Source: Bacteroidota bacterium (lineage in GTDB: Bacteria; Bacteroidota; Ignavibacteria; UBA10030; UBA8401). From it: a stretch of DNA of 43,765 bases. The stretch covers positions 1 to 43,765 of the forward strand of contig JAQCAB010000013.1 in the NCBI GenBank assembly GCA_027622375.1, read 5' to 3'. The first letter of the stretch is position 1. The number at the start of each line of letters is the position of its first letter. This document shows positions 16,398 to 26,036 of the stretch, one piece after another. The notes beneath the pieces were generated by a model. That model saw only the letters and a program-made list of their open reading frames with translations, was not told where the DNA came from and did no database searches. The position numbers were made by a program, and so were the translations under genes.

Positions 16398-17258
16398 ATG
16401 ACAAATATTACAGCAGAAGCAGTTAAAACATTACGTACTAAAACTGGCGCAGGAATGATGGATTGTAAAAAAGCGCTTGAAGATGCAAATGGTAATTTAG
16501 ATGAAGCAGTTGAACTTTTAAGAAAAAAAGGAATTGCAACAGCTCAAAAACGCGCTGATAGAGTTGCTAAACAAGGAATTGTAATTACAAAAATAAATCC
16601 TGAAAAAAATAAAGGAATAATTTTAGAAGTAAATTGTGAAACTGATTTTGTTGGCAAGAATGAAGAATTTATTTCAATTGCAACACAAATTGTAAATATA
16701 ATTCAAGAAAAAAATCCACAAAATTTAGAAGAGTTACTTTTACAAAATTTTGGAAATGGAATTTCGATAGAAGGAAAAATTACAGAGTTAATTGGTAAAA
16801 TTGGCGAGAAAATTGCAATTCGTAGATTTGATATAATTAATTCTACAAATGGATTAATGAATTGTTACACTCATATGGGAAACAAAATTGGTGTTTTGGT
16901 TGAACTCAGTACTTCAAAAAATGAGGAAACAACAATTACACTTGCTAAAGATATTGCAATGCAAGTTGCTGCAATGAATCCAACTTTTATTAACAGATCA
17001 CAAGTAACAAAAGAAGTAATCTCGCAAGAAATAGAAATTTATAAAACTCAAGCTGTAAACGAAGGCAAACCAGAACAAATTGCAGAAAAAATTGCTTTGG
17101 GTAAATTAGAAAAATATTATCAAGAATTTGTTTTAGATGAACAAAGTTTTATTAAAGATGCAGGTAAAACAATTACGGATATTGTAAAAGATGCAAGTCT
17201 AAAACTTGGAGAGAATGTTACAATAAAACGCTTTATAAGATATCAATTAGGTGAATAA
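16398..17258 (+). CDS. tsf: Translation elongation factor Ts
   Basis: A 286-residue guanine-nucleotide exchange factor for EF-Tu. The N-terminal UBA-like domain is clear (VKTLRTKTGAGMMDCKKALE, NLDEAVELLRKKG), followed by LEVNCETDFVGKNEEF and the dimerisation core with MGNKIGVLVEL. The ATG at 16398 is preferred over an in-frame TTG six bases earlier, because it gives the family's usual MTNITAEAVK start. It is 30 nt after rpsB and is closed by a strong terminator hairpin. Confidence 0.96.
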   Translation: MTNITAEAVKTLRTKTGAGMMDCKKALEDANGNLDEAVELLRKKGIATAQKRADRVAKQGIVITKINPEKNKGIILEVNCETDFVGKNEEFISIATQIVNIIQEKNPQNLEELLLQNFGNGISIEGKITELIGKIGEKIAIRRFDIINSTNGLMNCYTHMGNKIGVLVELSTSKNEETTITLAKDIAMQVAAMNPTFINRSQVTKEVISQEIEIYKTQAVNEGKPEQIAEKIALGKLEKYYQEFVLDEQSFIKDAGKTITDIVKDASLKLGENVTIKRFIRYQLGE

Positions 17259-17265
17259 CCAAACT

Positions 17266-17302
17266 AAGGCCTCGGTTGTTGAAACTTGAGGCCTTTTTTT
17301 TT
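17266..17302 (+). terminator. Rho-independent terminator or attenuator between tsf and pyrH
   Basis: An 8-bp perfect stem AAGGCCTC (17266-17273) with GAGGCCTT (17288-17295), loop of 14 nt, followed by a run of T to 17302. Only 17 nt remain before the pyrH ATG, so no full promoter fits after it. pyrH must be reached by readthrough or by a promoter inside tsf. Confidence 0.85.
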
Positions 17303-17319
17303 ATCATTAATAAAAATTT

Positions 17320-18030
17320 ATGGCAAAGTATAAACGGATACTTCTAAAATTAAGTGGCGAAGCTTTAATGGGGAATAAAAATTTTGGTATTGAATCTGCA
17401 GTATTAAAAAAATATGCCGAAGAAATAAAATTAATTCATGATCTTGGAACACAAATCGGCATTGTAATCGGTGGTGGTAATATTTATAGAGGAGTTGAAA
17501 ATTCATCTGATGGAATTGATAAGTCAACTGGCGATCATATGGGAATGCTCGCAACTGTGATTAACGCACTTGCTTTACAAAATGCACTTGAACGGGTTGG
17601 AATTAAAACTCGTTGCCAATCTGCAATTTCGATGGAGCGAATTGCAGAACCATATATTCGTCGCAAAGCAATTCGTCATTTTGAAAAAGGAAGAGTTGTA
17701 ATTTTTGCAGCTGGAACTGGCAATCCATATTTTACAACTGATACTGCCGCAGTTTTACGTGCAATTGAAATTGATGCTGAATTAATTATTAAAGGTACAA
17801 GAGTTGATGGAATTTATTCTGATGATCCTGAAAAAAATTCTTCAGCCGAAAAATTTAAATCTTTAAGTTATAGTGATGTGTTATCTAAAAATTTAAAAGT
17901 AATGGATTTAACTGCAATCACTTTGTGTAAAGAAAATAATTTACCACTTGTAGTTTTTAATATGAATATTTCTGGAAATCTAAAAAAATTAATTTCAGGT
18001 GAGGAAGTTGGAACTTTTGTAAATAGCTAA
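17320..18030 (+). CDS. pyrH: UMP kinase
   Basis: A 236-residue amino-acid-kinase-fold enzyme that phosphorylates UMP to UDP. Family motifs are [14 protein letters not shown] at the start, [30 protein letters not shown], and the acceptor-site [16 protein letters not shown]. The [11 protein letters not shown] loop is typical. It lies 17 nt after a terminator and 12 nt before frr. The bacterial UMP kinase is usually hexameric and regulated by UTP and GTP. Confidence 0.96.
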   Translation: MAKYKRILLKLSGEALMGNKNFGIESAVLKKYAEEIKLIHDLGTQIGIVIGGGNIYRGVENSSDGIDKSTGDHMGMLATVINALALQNALERVGIKTRCQSAISMERIAEPYIRRKAIRHFEKGRVVIFAAGTGNPYFTTDTAAVLRAIEIDAELIIKGTRVDGIYSDDPEKNSSAEKFKSLSYSDVLSKNLKVMDLTAITLCKENNLPLVVFNMNISGNLKKLISGEEVGTFVNS

Positions 18031-18042
18031 TAAATTAATTTT

Positions 18043-18600
18043 ATGATACAAAATATTTTAAAAGATACTGATTTGCGAATGCACAAAGCAATTGAAGCTG
18101 CCAGAAATGAATTGCAAAAAATTAGAACCGGGAAAGCTTCAACAGGTTTGCTTGATACTGTAAAAGTTGATGCGTATGGTTCACAAATGACATTAACTCA
18201 AGTTGGAACTATAAATATTTCTGATGCTCATTCACTGTCAGTTAGTCCATGGGATAAAAGTTTAATTGGCGCAATTGAGAAGGGAATTTTATCAGCAAAT
18301 TTAGGATTGAATCCACAAAACGATGGAAGTGTTATCAGAATTCCAATCCCACCATTAACCGAAGAACGAAGAAAAGAATTAATTAAGCTTGTTAAAAAAT
18401 TTTGTGAAGAGGGAAAAATTTCTATTCGTAATATTCGCCGTGATGCGAACGAGCATATCAAAAAATTATTGAAAGATAAAAGTATTTCGGAAGATGATGA
18501 TAAGCGCGGTGAATCTGAAATTCAAAAAATGACTGATAAGTTCACGAAAGAAATTGATAATATTTTAGTCGTGAAAGAAAAAGAATTAATGGAAATTTAA
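18043..18600 (+). CDS. frr: Ribosome recycling factor
   Basis: A 185-residue protein that splits post-termination ribosomes together with EF-G. Family motifs are LRMHKAIEAARNELQKIRTGKAS, the beta domain around VDAYGSQMTLTQVGTI, IPIPPLTEERRKEL, and RNIRRDANEHIKKL near the end of the three-helix bundle. It ends the translation gene block. Its stop is only 6 nt from the stop of the convergent polA gene. A 15-base near-palindrome, GGAAATTTAATTTCC (18591-18605), spans its stop codon. Confidence 0.97.
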   Translation: MIQNILKDTDLRMHKAIEAARNELQKIRTGKASTGLLDTVKVDAYGSQMTLTQVGTINISDAHSLSVSPWDKSLIGAIEKGILSANLGLNPQNDGSVIRIPIPPLTEERRKELIKLVKKFCEEGKISIRNIRRDANEHIKKLLKDKSISEDDDKRGESEIQKMTDKFTKEIDNILVVKEKELMEI

Positions 18601-18606
18601 TTTCCG

Positions 18607-21399
18607 TTAATGTGCCTCAAACCAATTATCACCAACACCAACTTCAACTTCAATCGGCACTTTTAATGGGAGTGCATTTATCATTTCATCTGAAATAATA
18701 TTTTTAACTTTTTCTAATTCGTTTATTTCAACTTCAAAAACCAATTCATCATGAACTTGTAAAAGCATATTGCTTTTAACTTTTTGTTTTTTGAATGAAT
18801 TAAAAATATTTATCATTGCAATTTTAATCATATCGGCAGCAGTGCCTTGTATCGGCATATTGATAGCTTGTCGCTCAGCATTTTGTCTAATAAATGCATT
18901 CGCGCTTCTTATATCTGGAAAATATCTTCTTCTTTTTAAAAGTGTTGTAACGTAGCCATGTTGTTTTGCAAAAGAAATTGTATCAAAAATATACTGACGC
19001 ACTTTTGGAAATCTTTTATTATAAGTTGAAATAATTTCTTTGGCTTCATGGTGTGTAATTTCTAATCGATTTGATAAACCGAAAGCACCGATTCCATACA
19101 TAATTCCAAAGTTAACTTCCTTTGCTTTGCGGCGCATATCTTTTGTAACATCAATATTTTTTACATTAAAAATTTTTGCAGCTGTAGTTGTGTGAATATC
19201 TTCTTTTGCCATAAATGCTTCAATTAGTCCACTATCTTCAGAAATATGTGCCATTATTCTTAATTCAATTTGAGAATAATCTGCAGAAACGATTTTCATT
19301 CTATCGTTTGATGGGATAATTGCTTTTCTAATTTCGCGACCTAATTCAGTTCTAATTGGAATATTTTGCAAATTTGGTTCACTCGAAATTAATCTACCGG
19401 TTGATGCAATTGTTTGATTAAATGATGTATGAACTTTTCCTGTTCGGGGATTTATTAATTCGGGTAATGCATCAATATATGTTGATTTAAGTTTTGTAAT
19501 TTGACGATAATCAAGTAATTGAGTAATTATTGGATGAGCATTTTTTAATCTTTCTAAAACTGATACATCAGTTGAATATCCGCTTTTAGTTTTTTTTACT
19601 GGACTAAGTTTTAAAACATCAAATAAAATTGCAGCAAGTTGTTGAGTTGAATTTATATTAAATTCTTCGCCAGCAGTTTTATAAATTTCTTTTTTAATTT
19701 TTGATAATTCGTCTTCAAGTTTATCAGACATTTTATTTAAAAATTTTTTATCAATTGTAATTCCTTTTAATTCCATTGAAATCAAAACTTTAATTAATGG
19801 AAATTCAACTTTGTTGCACAAATCCAACATATCTTGTGCGGAAATTTTGTTATGCAAAACTTCATAAAGTTTAAAAGTTATATCTGCATCTTCGGCTGAA
19901 TAGTTTCCAATTTTTTCAAGTGGAATTGTTCTGAGATCAATATTTTTTTTCTCTTCGGTTAATTCTTCAAAAGTGATTGTTTGATAACCCAAATATTCTT
20001 TTGCAAGTGAATCTAAATTATGTTGACTATCAGAACGCGCTACATAAGATGCAACCATTGTATCAAATTCAATTCCTTTTATTTCAATTCCATAATTTGC
20101 AAGTACAATTGAATCGTATTTAATATTTTGCCCAATTTTTAAAATAGTGTGATCTTCAAAAATTGGTTTTAGTTCATTCAAAACAAATTCAAGATCTAAA
20201 TATTTAGATTTTTTATTCTCTTTTTTATCTTCAAACTCGAAACCAAATTTAAGTTCTTCGAAATCTTGATGTAAAGGAATATAAAATGCTTTTGAAGATT
20301 TAGTTGAAAATGAAATTCCAACTAATTGTGCGTTATGTGGATTTGCAGAAGTTGTTTCTGTATCAAAAACAAAACGATGAGAATTTTTTAATTCAGTTAA
20401 AAGTTTTTTAAGTTCATCTTTTTTGGTAATAAATAAATATTCATGTTTAGTGTTGTGAATATTTGATAAATCAGTCTCAGGAATTATAATTGGTTCAATT
20501 TCTGTAGTTTTAGAAATACTTTTTTCAGATGAAAGCCGAGTGTAAAAAGTTTTCATTTCTAAATCTTTAAAAAGGGACAATAATTTCGGAGTATTTTTTT
20601 CTTTAATTTTCAAATCATCAAGAATAATATTTAATGGCACATTAAAATGTGTTGTAACTAAATCCTTTGAAATAAAAGCAATTTCTTTATTATCCTTTAA
20701 TTTCTCACTTAGACTTTTTTTATCAATCTTTTCTAAATTTTTATAAATATTTTCAAGTGTTCCAAATTTCTGAATTAATGGCAACGCGGTTTTTGGACCA
20801 ACTCCTTGAACTCCCGGAACATTATCAGATGCATCACCAACAAGAGCTAGATAATCCGTGATGTGATGTGGTGGAATTCCAAATTTTAATTCGACACCTT
20901 TTTCATCAATAATTTCATCATTCTCATTAAATTTTCCAGGTTTATAAATTTTTGTTGATGGATTTATTAATTGCATTAAATCTTTATCACTTGTTACAAT
21001 AAAAATTTCAAGATTTGGTTGTTGAAAATCACGAGAAATTGTTGCAATTAAATCATCTGCTTCAAATCCTGCTTTTGACAAAATTGGGATATTAAATGCT
21101 TCGATTACTTGATTCAATTTTGGCAACATTGCAGATAAATCCTCTGGCATTTTTTGTCGATGAGCTTTATAATCTTTAAAACTTTTATGGCGAAAAGTTG
21201 GTTCTGCAGTATCAAATATTACTGAAATATAGTCTGGCTTTTGTGTGTTTAAAATCTTAAAAAGGAAATTTGTAAATCCATAAATTGAACTTGTGTTTTC
21301 ACCTTTAGAATTTATTAAAGGATTTTTTATTAAAGCAAAATATGCTCTATAAACTAATCCCATTCCATCTAAAAGAAAAAGTTTTTCCTGTTTTTCCAT
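18607..21399 (-). CDS. polA: DNA polymerase I with 5'-3' and 3'-5' exonuclease domains
   Basis: A 930-residue three-domain polymerase for Okazaki-fragment processing and repair. The 5' nuclease domain (1-290) shows D115 and D116 in GFEADD, D138 and D140 in SDKDL, and GDASDNVPGV. The 3'-5' proofreading domain has the complete DEDDy set: D346 and E348 (DTETT), D429, Y500 and D504, unlike many thermophile PolA proteins where it is lost. The polymerase domain has motif A D707 (DYSQIELRIMAH), the O-helix KAKEVNFGIMYG with F764 (the ddNTP-discriminating position), and motif C H883-D884-E885. It converges with frr at 6 nt with no clear terminator between them. The start ATG gives MEKQEKLFLLDGMGLVYRAY, typical of the family. 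Confidence 0.96.
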   Translation of the reverse strand: MEKQEKLFLLDGMGLVYRAYFALIKNPLINSKGENTSSIYGFTNFLFKILNTQKPDYISVIFDTAEPTFRHKSFKDYKAHRQKMPEDLSAMLPKLNQVIEAFNIPILSKAGFEADDLIATISRDFQQPNLEIFIVTSDKDLMQLINPSTKIYKPGKFNENDEIIDEKGVELKFGIPPHHITDYLALVGDASDNVPGVQGVGPKTALPLIQKFGTLENIYKNLEKIDKKSLSEKLKDNKEIAFISKDLVTTHFNVPLNIILDDLKIKEKNTPKLLSLFKDLEMKTFYTRLSSEKSISKTTEIEPIIIPETDLSNIHNTKHEYLFITKKDELKKLLTELKNSHRFVFDTETTSANPHNAQLVGISFSTKSSKAFYIPLHQDFEELKFGFEFEDKKENKKSKYLDLEFVLNELKPIFEDHTILKIGQNIKYDSIVLANYGIEIKGIEFDTMVASYVARSDSQHNLDSLAKEYLGYQTITFEELTEEKKNIDLRTIPLEKIGNYSAEDADITFKLYEVLHNKISAQDMLDLCNKVEFPLIKVLISMELKGITIDKKFLNKMSDKLEDELSKIKKEIYKTAGEEFNINSTQQLAAILFDVLKLSPVKKTKSGYSTDVSVLERLKNAHPIITQLLDYRQITKLKSTYIDALPELINPRTGKVHTSFNQTIASTGRLISSEPNLQNIPIRTELGREIRKAIIPSNDRMKIVSADYSQIELRIMAHISEDSGLIEAFMAKEDIHTTTAAKIFNVKNIDVTKDMRRKAKEVNFGIMYGIGAFGLSNRLEITHHEAKEIISTYNKRFPKVRQYIFDTISFAKQHGYVTTLLKRRRYFPDIRSANAFIRQNAERQAINMPIQGTAADMIKIAMINIFNSFKKQKVKSNMLLQVHDELVFEVEINELEKVKNIISDEMINALPLKVPIEVEVGVGDNWFEAH

Positions 21400-21461
21400 T
21401 TTGATTTTATTTTTTTATAAATGAAAACAATTTAGAAAAAATGATTTAGAATAAATAATTG

Positions 21462-21492
21462 TTTGAAGAAAATATCTTTTTCCATATTTTTG
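21462..21492 (+). promoter_or_regulatory. Bacteroidota-type promoter of tRNA-Ser and the envelope genes
   Basis: TTTG at 21462-21465, a 19-nt spacer, then TATTTTTG at 21485-21492. This is an exact match to the Bacteroidota consensus TTTG-N19-TAnnTTTG. The tRNA starts at 21497, so transcription should begin at or within a few bases of the mature tRNA 5' end. No other convincing promoter lies between it and the envelope genes downstream. Confidence 0.75.
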
Positions 21493-21496
21493 GCTC

Positions 21497-21579
21497 GGAG
21501 AGCTGGCAGAACGGCTAATGCACCAGTCTTGAAAACTGGCGTCCCAACGGGCTTGGGGGTTCGAATCCCCCGCTCTCCG
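21497..21579 (+). tRNA. tRNA-Ser (anticodon UGA)
   Basis: An 83-nt class II tRNA. The acceptor stem is GGAGAGC with GCTCTCC and the discriminator is G21579. The anticodon stem CCAGT/ACTGG encloses the loop CTTGAAA, with anticodon TGA at 21530-21532, reading UCA and probably other UCN codons. A long variable arm follows (around CGTCCCAACGGGCTTGG), as required for tRNA-Ser. The T arm is GGGGGTTCGAATCCCCC. The 3' CCA is not encoded and must be added after processing. Confidence 0.96.
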
Positions 21580-21590
21580 CAGAAAAAATT

Positions 21591-23879
21591 ATGAAAATAA
21601 AATTAATTACTTATTTATTGGTGTGTATCTCACTTTTTAGCAACAATTTATTTGCTTTATCAGACACTTTAAGAGTAAAGCAAGATACATTATTCATTCA
21701 AAGATCAAACCAAACTTCAATTTCCGAAGATGAAGTTGCGGTAGATTCACTTTTAGAATTGGCTCGAGAATATTATAACGATGCAGTTGATTCTGAAAAT
21801 GAGAATGATTTAAATCGAAGTCAAAAATTATTTGAGTCGGCAATTAATATTTTGAACGACATTAATAATATTGATGACCAATCGCAAAACAAAGAATATC
21901 TCGATCTTGTAAATACAGTTATTGAAGCTTACAACCGTGATATTTCTCTTATCGATAAACTTCCAGTTGATGCACCAGCATATGTCTTAAGAGTAAAACT
22001 GAGTGAAGAAATTGAGCGGACGACGAATCCAACTGTACCAAATATTTCTAATGAACTTTCTACAAGTTCTGTTCCTTTAGAAGTTAATGAATATGTCAAT
22101 AGAAGTATTTCATATTTCATGACAAAAGGAAGAGAAGTTTTTGAAAAATGGATTTTCCGTTCTGGAAAATATTATCCAATGATGGAAAAAATATTTGAAG
22201 AGGAAGGGACGCCAAGAGAGATAATATACCTTTCGATGGTTGAAAGCGGATTAAATCCAAACGCAAGATCATGGGCTAGTGCAGTTGGAATGTGGCAATT
22301 TATTAAAGGAACTGGTTCACTTTACGGTTTAAGGTCAAATTATTGGTACGATGAAAGAAGAGATATTGAAAAATCAACACGAGCTGCTGCAAGACATTTA
22401 AATGATTTATATTCTAAATATAATGATTGGTATTTAGCTTTGGGTGCCTATAATGCAGGTGGTGGAAGAATAAATCGCGGAATTCGTATAAGTGGTTCTA
22501 AAAATTATTGGGAAATGAGAAAATATTTACCACGAGAAACTAGAAATTATGTTCCGCAATATATTGCAGTTACAATGATGGCGATGAAGCCAGAAATGTT
22601 TGGATTTCGAAATGTTGAAAAAGATTTACCGTTACAGTATGAAATTGTTACAATTGAAGATTGCGTTGATTTAAGTATTATTGCAGCTTGCGTAGGTTCA
22701 ACTCTTGCGGAAATTAAAAGTTTAAATCCGGAATTGTTAAGATGGTGCACGCCTCCAAATTTTCCGAACTATCAACTTAAAATTCCAATTGGTACAAAAG
22801 AAAAATTTTTAGCCGAATACCAATTAATTCCCGATGATAAAAAATTAAATTATGTTGTTCACAAAGTTAAAAGGGGAGAAACAGTTTCGAATATCGCAAG
22901 AAAATATGGACTTGTATCTTCTGTTATAATTGATGCGAATGGAATTTCAAAAAAAACGCGACTTTCAGTTGGTCGTGAACTTGCGATACCAATTCCAAAA
23001 AATGGATCAATTGTTCATAATGCAGTTGAAACAGAAATCGACAAACCTTCGATAGCTAAAACTATAAAACCCAAAAAGAAAACTACATTAAAGGATCGTG
23101 AAAAAATTTATGCAGCCGATGATAAAGTAAAAGTTCGATATAAAATTAAAAAGGGAGATTCTTTAGGAGAGATTGCAGAATTGTTTGATGTTAGAATGAG
23201 TGATTTAAGAAATTGGAACGATTTATCATACAGAAATAAAATTTTTGTAGGAACTTCTTTGGAAATTTGGGTACCGCAAAGTCAGAATAAATATTATAAA
23301 GATTTAGCATCAAAAGGAATTGAAAAAGAAATTAGTTCTATAAAAAATTCTTCATCAACAAATAATAAAACTCACAGAGTTAAACGTGGTGAAAATTTAG
23401 AATTAATTGCTGATAAATACGACTTGACCGTTGATGAATTGAAAGAACTAAATAATTTGAAAACAGACAAAATAATGTCTGGAACAAATCTTAAAATTAA
23501 ACAAGTTGTTGTAGAAAAGAATAAATCAAAACAAGCTCAACCGAAACAAGTTAAAAAAATAATTGCTTTGAAAAAGAACCAAGTTCAGATTAACCACATT
23601 GTAAAACTAGGTGAGACGCTTGGATTAATTGCAAGAAGATACAATGTTGAAGTTGGTGAAATTCAAAAATGGAATAATATTGCTTCTCAAAAAATTTTAT
23701 TAGCAGAAAGATTAAAAATTATTTTACCAAAATCCAAAGTAAAAACTCACACAGTTAAAAGAGGTGAATCACTTTGGTCAATTGCGAAAAAATTCAATGT
23801 TCCATTTAATGATTTGCAACAATGGAATAATTCGAAGAAAAACACGAACGTTGGAGATTTGATAATTATAATTCTTTAA
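21591..23879 (+). CDS. Membrane-bound lytic transglycosylase D-like protein with five LysM domains
   Basis: A 762-residue exported peptidoglycan-cleaving enzyme. Residues 1-22 are a signal peptide ([22 protein letters not shown]). A poorly conserved helical region follows, then a family-1 lytic transglycosylase (SLT) domain near residues 195-335: catalytic E218 in MVESGLNP, then [14 protein letters not shown] and [13 protein letters not shown]. Five LysM peptidoglycan-binding modules follow near 422-468, 515-561, 594-637, 668-712 and 719-762, more than the two of E. coli MltD. The ATG is 11 nt after the tRNA-Ser 3' end, leaving no room for its own promoter. The linkers are Lys-rich. It is the first protein gene of the envelope run. 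Confidence 0.9.
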   Translation: MKIKLITYLLVCISLFSNNLFALSDTLRVKQDTLFIQRSNQTSISEDEVAVDSLLELAREYYNDAVDSENENDLNRSQKLFESAINILNDINNIDDQSQNKEYLDLVNTVIEAYNRDISLIDKLPVDAPAYVLRVKLSEEIERTTNPTVPNISNELSTSSVPLEVNEYVNRSISYFMTKGREVFEKWIFRSGKYYPMMEKIFEEEGTPREIIYLSMVESGLNPNARSWASAVGMWQFIKGTGSLYGLRSNYWYDERRDIEKSTRAAARHLNDLYSKYNDWYLALGAYNAGGGRINRGIRISGSKNYWEMRKYLPRETRNYVPQYIAVTMMAMKPEMFGFRNVEKDLPLQYEIVTIEDCVDLSIIAACVGSTLAEIKSLNPELLRWCTPPNFPNYQLKIPIGTKEKFLAEYQLIPDDKKLNYVVHKVKRGETVSNIARKYGLVSSVIIDANGISKKTRLSVGRELAIPIPKNGSIVHNAVETEIDKPSIAKTIKPKKKTTLKDREKIYAADDKVKVRYKIKKGDSLGEIAELFDVRMSDLRNWNDLSYRNKIFVGTSLEIWVPQSQNKYYKDLASKGIEKEISSIKNSSSTNNKTHRVKRGENLELIADKYDLTVDELKELNNLKTDKIMSGTNLKIKQVVVEKNKSKQAQPKQVKKIIALKKNQVQINHIVKLGETLGLIARRYNVEVGEIQKWNNIASQKILLAERLKIILPKSKVKTHTVKRGESLWSIAKKFNVPFNDLQQWNNSKKNTNVGDLIIIIL

Positions 23880-23890
23880 AAGTATTTCCT

Positions 23891-26020
23891 GTGAATTCAA
23901 AAAATAATTTATCAAAAATATTTCTATTCACAGTTTTAATTCCATTTACATTATTATCTCAACAATATAACGAGAAAGACCAAAAAGCTACTTCAATTGG
24001 TCGTATTGGTCTTTCAGTTTCTTCAAACGGAGTAATCGGAAATTCTTTTCGTGGTCCATATGTTACAAAAGGTGAAAGTTCTTGTGAATATCCGATTGGT
24101 TCTGGAATTGAGCATTTATTTGATGGTGGAATTTGGATTGGCGCAAATGTTCGTGGACAAAAATTAGTTTCAACTTCCGCAGCGGGTGATGATGCAAACG
24201 GTTATGATGCAGGCAACGCAGGTTACGAATTTACCTCAACTAAATTATTAATTGAAAGATCCACAATTGAAAATGCATCAAATTATTCCCCACTTGCAAT
24301 TAGCCATCAAGATTTTGTTGCTGAATATTCTGATAGTTCTACAAGAATTCCAAATGGTGGACCCATAATTGATCAACATACAACACCTTTAAAAATAACT
24401 ATCAAACAAGAATCTTATGCTTGGAATTTTCCATTTGCAGATTATTTTGTTTTACTTAATTATAAAATCACAAATAAAAATTTAGATACTTTAAAAGATT
24501 TGTTTGTCGGACTTTGGGGAGATTTTATTGTTCGGAATGTAAAAATTACACCACCTCGAGGAACTGAATTTTTTAGTCATTCAGCTTTTGGTTACGATGA
24601 TGCTTCAAACTATTTTTATGCATACGATTATAATGGTGATCCGGGATTTACTGATAGCTACGTTGCTGTAAAAGTTATTGGTGGTGATTGGCGTGGTGGT
24701 TTAATCCAACCAAAAGCATTTTCACTTTGGTCATTAGATTTAAAAAAATATTTTACAGGAAGAGAAGTTCCATTTGATTCATTAAGAAGTTTCATCCAAT
24801 TTTGGGGATATAGAAGTACAGATTTGAATTTAGGTTCACCAAAAAATGATGCTGAACGATATTTAAAAATGAGTTCTTCAATTAATAAAACAATTTACGA
24901 TCAAGAAGTAAAAGATAAACCATCAAATTTACTTTCATTCATTTCAATTGGACCGATTCCTGAATTAGCTCCGAATGAAACAATGAGTCTTGTATTCGGA
25001 ATTGTTGCAGCTAAAAAATTTGGAGATCGTCCAAGCAGTGTTAATGATTCTACTTCTCGGATAACTTTGAGTGAAAATATTCAATGGGCGCAGCGAGCTT
25101 ATAATGGTGAAGACTCAAATGGAAATGGAAAACTTGATGATGGAGAAGATTACAACAACAATAATAAACTCGATAGATATCGTTTACCCGAGCCACCATC
25201 TCCTCCAAAAATTAAAATAATCCCTTCAAATAAAAAAGTTACAATTTATTGGGATAAGAATTCAGAAAATAGTATTGATCCAATTTCTCGCTTAAAAGAT
25301 TTTGAGGGTTATAAAATTTATGGATCTGTTTTAACAAATTTATCTTCCCAAAGTGCTTCAGATAAATTAGTTTTACTTGCTGAAATTGATTCAATCGGAA
25401 ATTCAGTTGGTATAAATAATGGTTTTAATTCAAAAGGGGCATTCACAAAATATTCTGAACCAGTAAAATTTGAAAATGACACAACAAAATATTTTTATAG
25501 TTTTGTTTCCGAGAATTTATTAAATGGTTGGCAATATAGTTTTAGTGTAACTTCATTTGATGAAGGGGATGAAATTCGTGGCATTCCTTCTCTTGAAACA
25601 AGTCGTGAACAAAATTTATTGCGTGTTTATCCCGGTGTTGTCGCAAATAATAATTTTGAAAGTGGTGAACCATATGTTTATCCAAATCCGTTTTACGGAA
25701 ATGCAAAATGGGATGGTAAAACAGAACGTGAAAAGAAAATTTATTTTGCTAACCTTCCACTTAATTCTGAGGTAAAAATTTATACTTCCTCTGGCAGAAT
25801 TGTTGATTCGTTCAATCATAATGGTTCAAATTATCGTGGAGAAGATGTTCGTTGGTTTCAACAATCTGGAAAAGAAAATGTGCAACTATCTGGCGGTGAA
25901 CATGCTTGGGATTTAATTTCAAAATATGATCAAAGTTTGGCTACAGGTTTGTATATTTACACTGTAAAAGATTTAGAAACTGGTAAAATTCAAACAGGAA
26001 AATTTGTTATTATTAAATAA
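23891..26020 (+). CDS. Secreted protein with calcium-loop-like repeat, FN3-like region and T9SS-type C-terminal domain
   Basis: A 709-residue exported protein. The GTG start, 11 nt after the previous stop, gives a signal peptide (FLFTVLIPFTLLSQ). Residues about 30-400 are a large domain I cannot name, with many aromatic and Gly residues (for example GPYVTKGESSCEYP, HLFDGGIWIGANV). Near 408-428 is an EF-hand or dockerin-like run DSNGNGKLDDGEDYNNNNK, a likely calcium loop. A fibronectin-III-like region follows (KKVTIYWDKNSEN, FEGYKIYGS). The last 85 residues start with PYVYPNPFYG and end GLYIYTVKDLETGKIQTGKF, the pattern of a T9SS sorting domain. It is probably carried to the surface by the type IX system. 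Function unknown. Confidence 0.7.
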   Translation: MNSKNNLSKIFLFTVLIPFTLLSQQYNEKDQKATSIGRIGLSVSSNGVIGNSFRGPYVTKGESSCEYPIGSGIEHLFDGGIWIGANVRGQKLVSTSAAGDDANGYDAGNAGYEFTSTKLLIERSTIENASNYSPLAISHQDFVAEYSDSSTRIPNGGPIIDQHTTPLKITIKQESYAWNFPFADYFVLLNYKITNKNLDTLKDLFVGLWGDFIVRNVKITPPRGTEFFSHSAFGYDDASNYFYAYDYNGDPGFTDSYVAVKVIGGDWRGGLIQPKAFSLWSLDLKKYFTGREVPFDSLRSFIQFWGYRSTDLNLGSPKNDAERYLKMSSSINKTIYDQEVKDKPSNLLSFISIGPIPELAPNETMSLVFGIVAAKKFGDRPSSVNDSTSRITLSENIQWAQRAYNGEDSNGNGKLDDGEDYNNNNKLDRYRLPEPPSPPKIKIIPSNKKVTIYWDKNSENSIDPISRLKDFEGYKIYGSVLTNLSSQSASDKLVLLAEIDSIGNSVGINNGFNSKGAFTKYSEPVKFENDTTKYFYSFVSENLLNGWQYSFSVTSFDEGDEIRGIPSLETSREQNLLRVYPGVVANNNFESGEPYVYPNPFYGNAKWDGKTEREKKIYFANLPLNSEVKIYTSSGRIVDSFNHNGSNYRGEDVRWFQQSGKENVQLSGGEHAWDLISKYDQSLATGLYIYTVKDLETGKIQTGKFVIIK

Positions 26021-26036
26021 TTAAAAAGGAGAAGCA

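Noticed and set aside
18591-18605. GGAAATTTAATTTCC as a shared terminator between frr and polA
   Set aside because: A perfect arm of 7 bp leaves a one-base loop, pairs are mostly A-T and there is no T-run on either strand.
21497-21590. tRNA-Ser as an integration site for a genomic island
   Set aside because: No integrase, no repeated tRNA 3' end downstream, and the following genes match their surroundings in composition.
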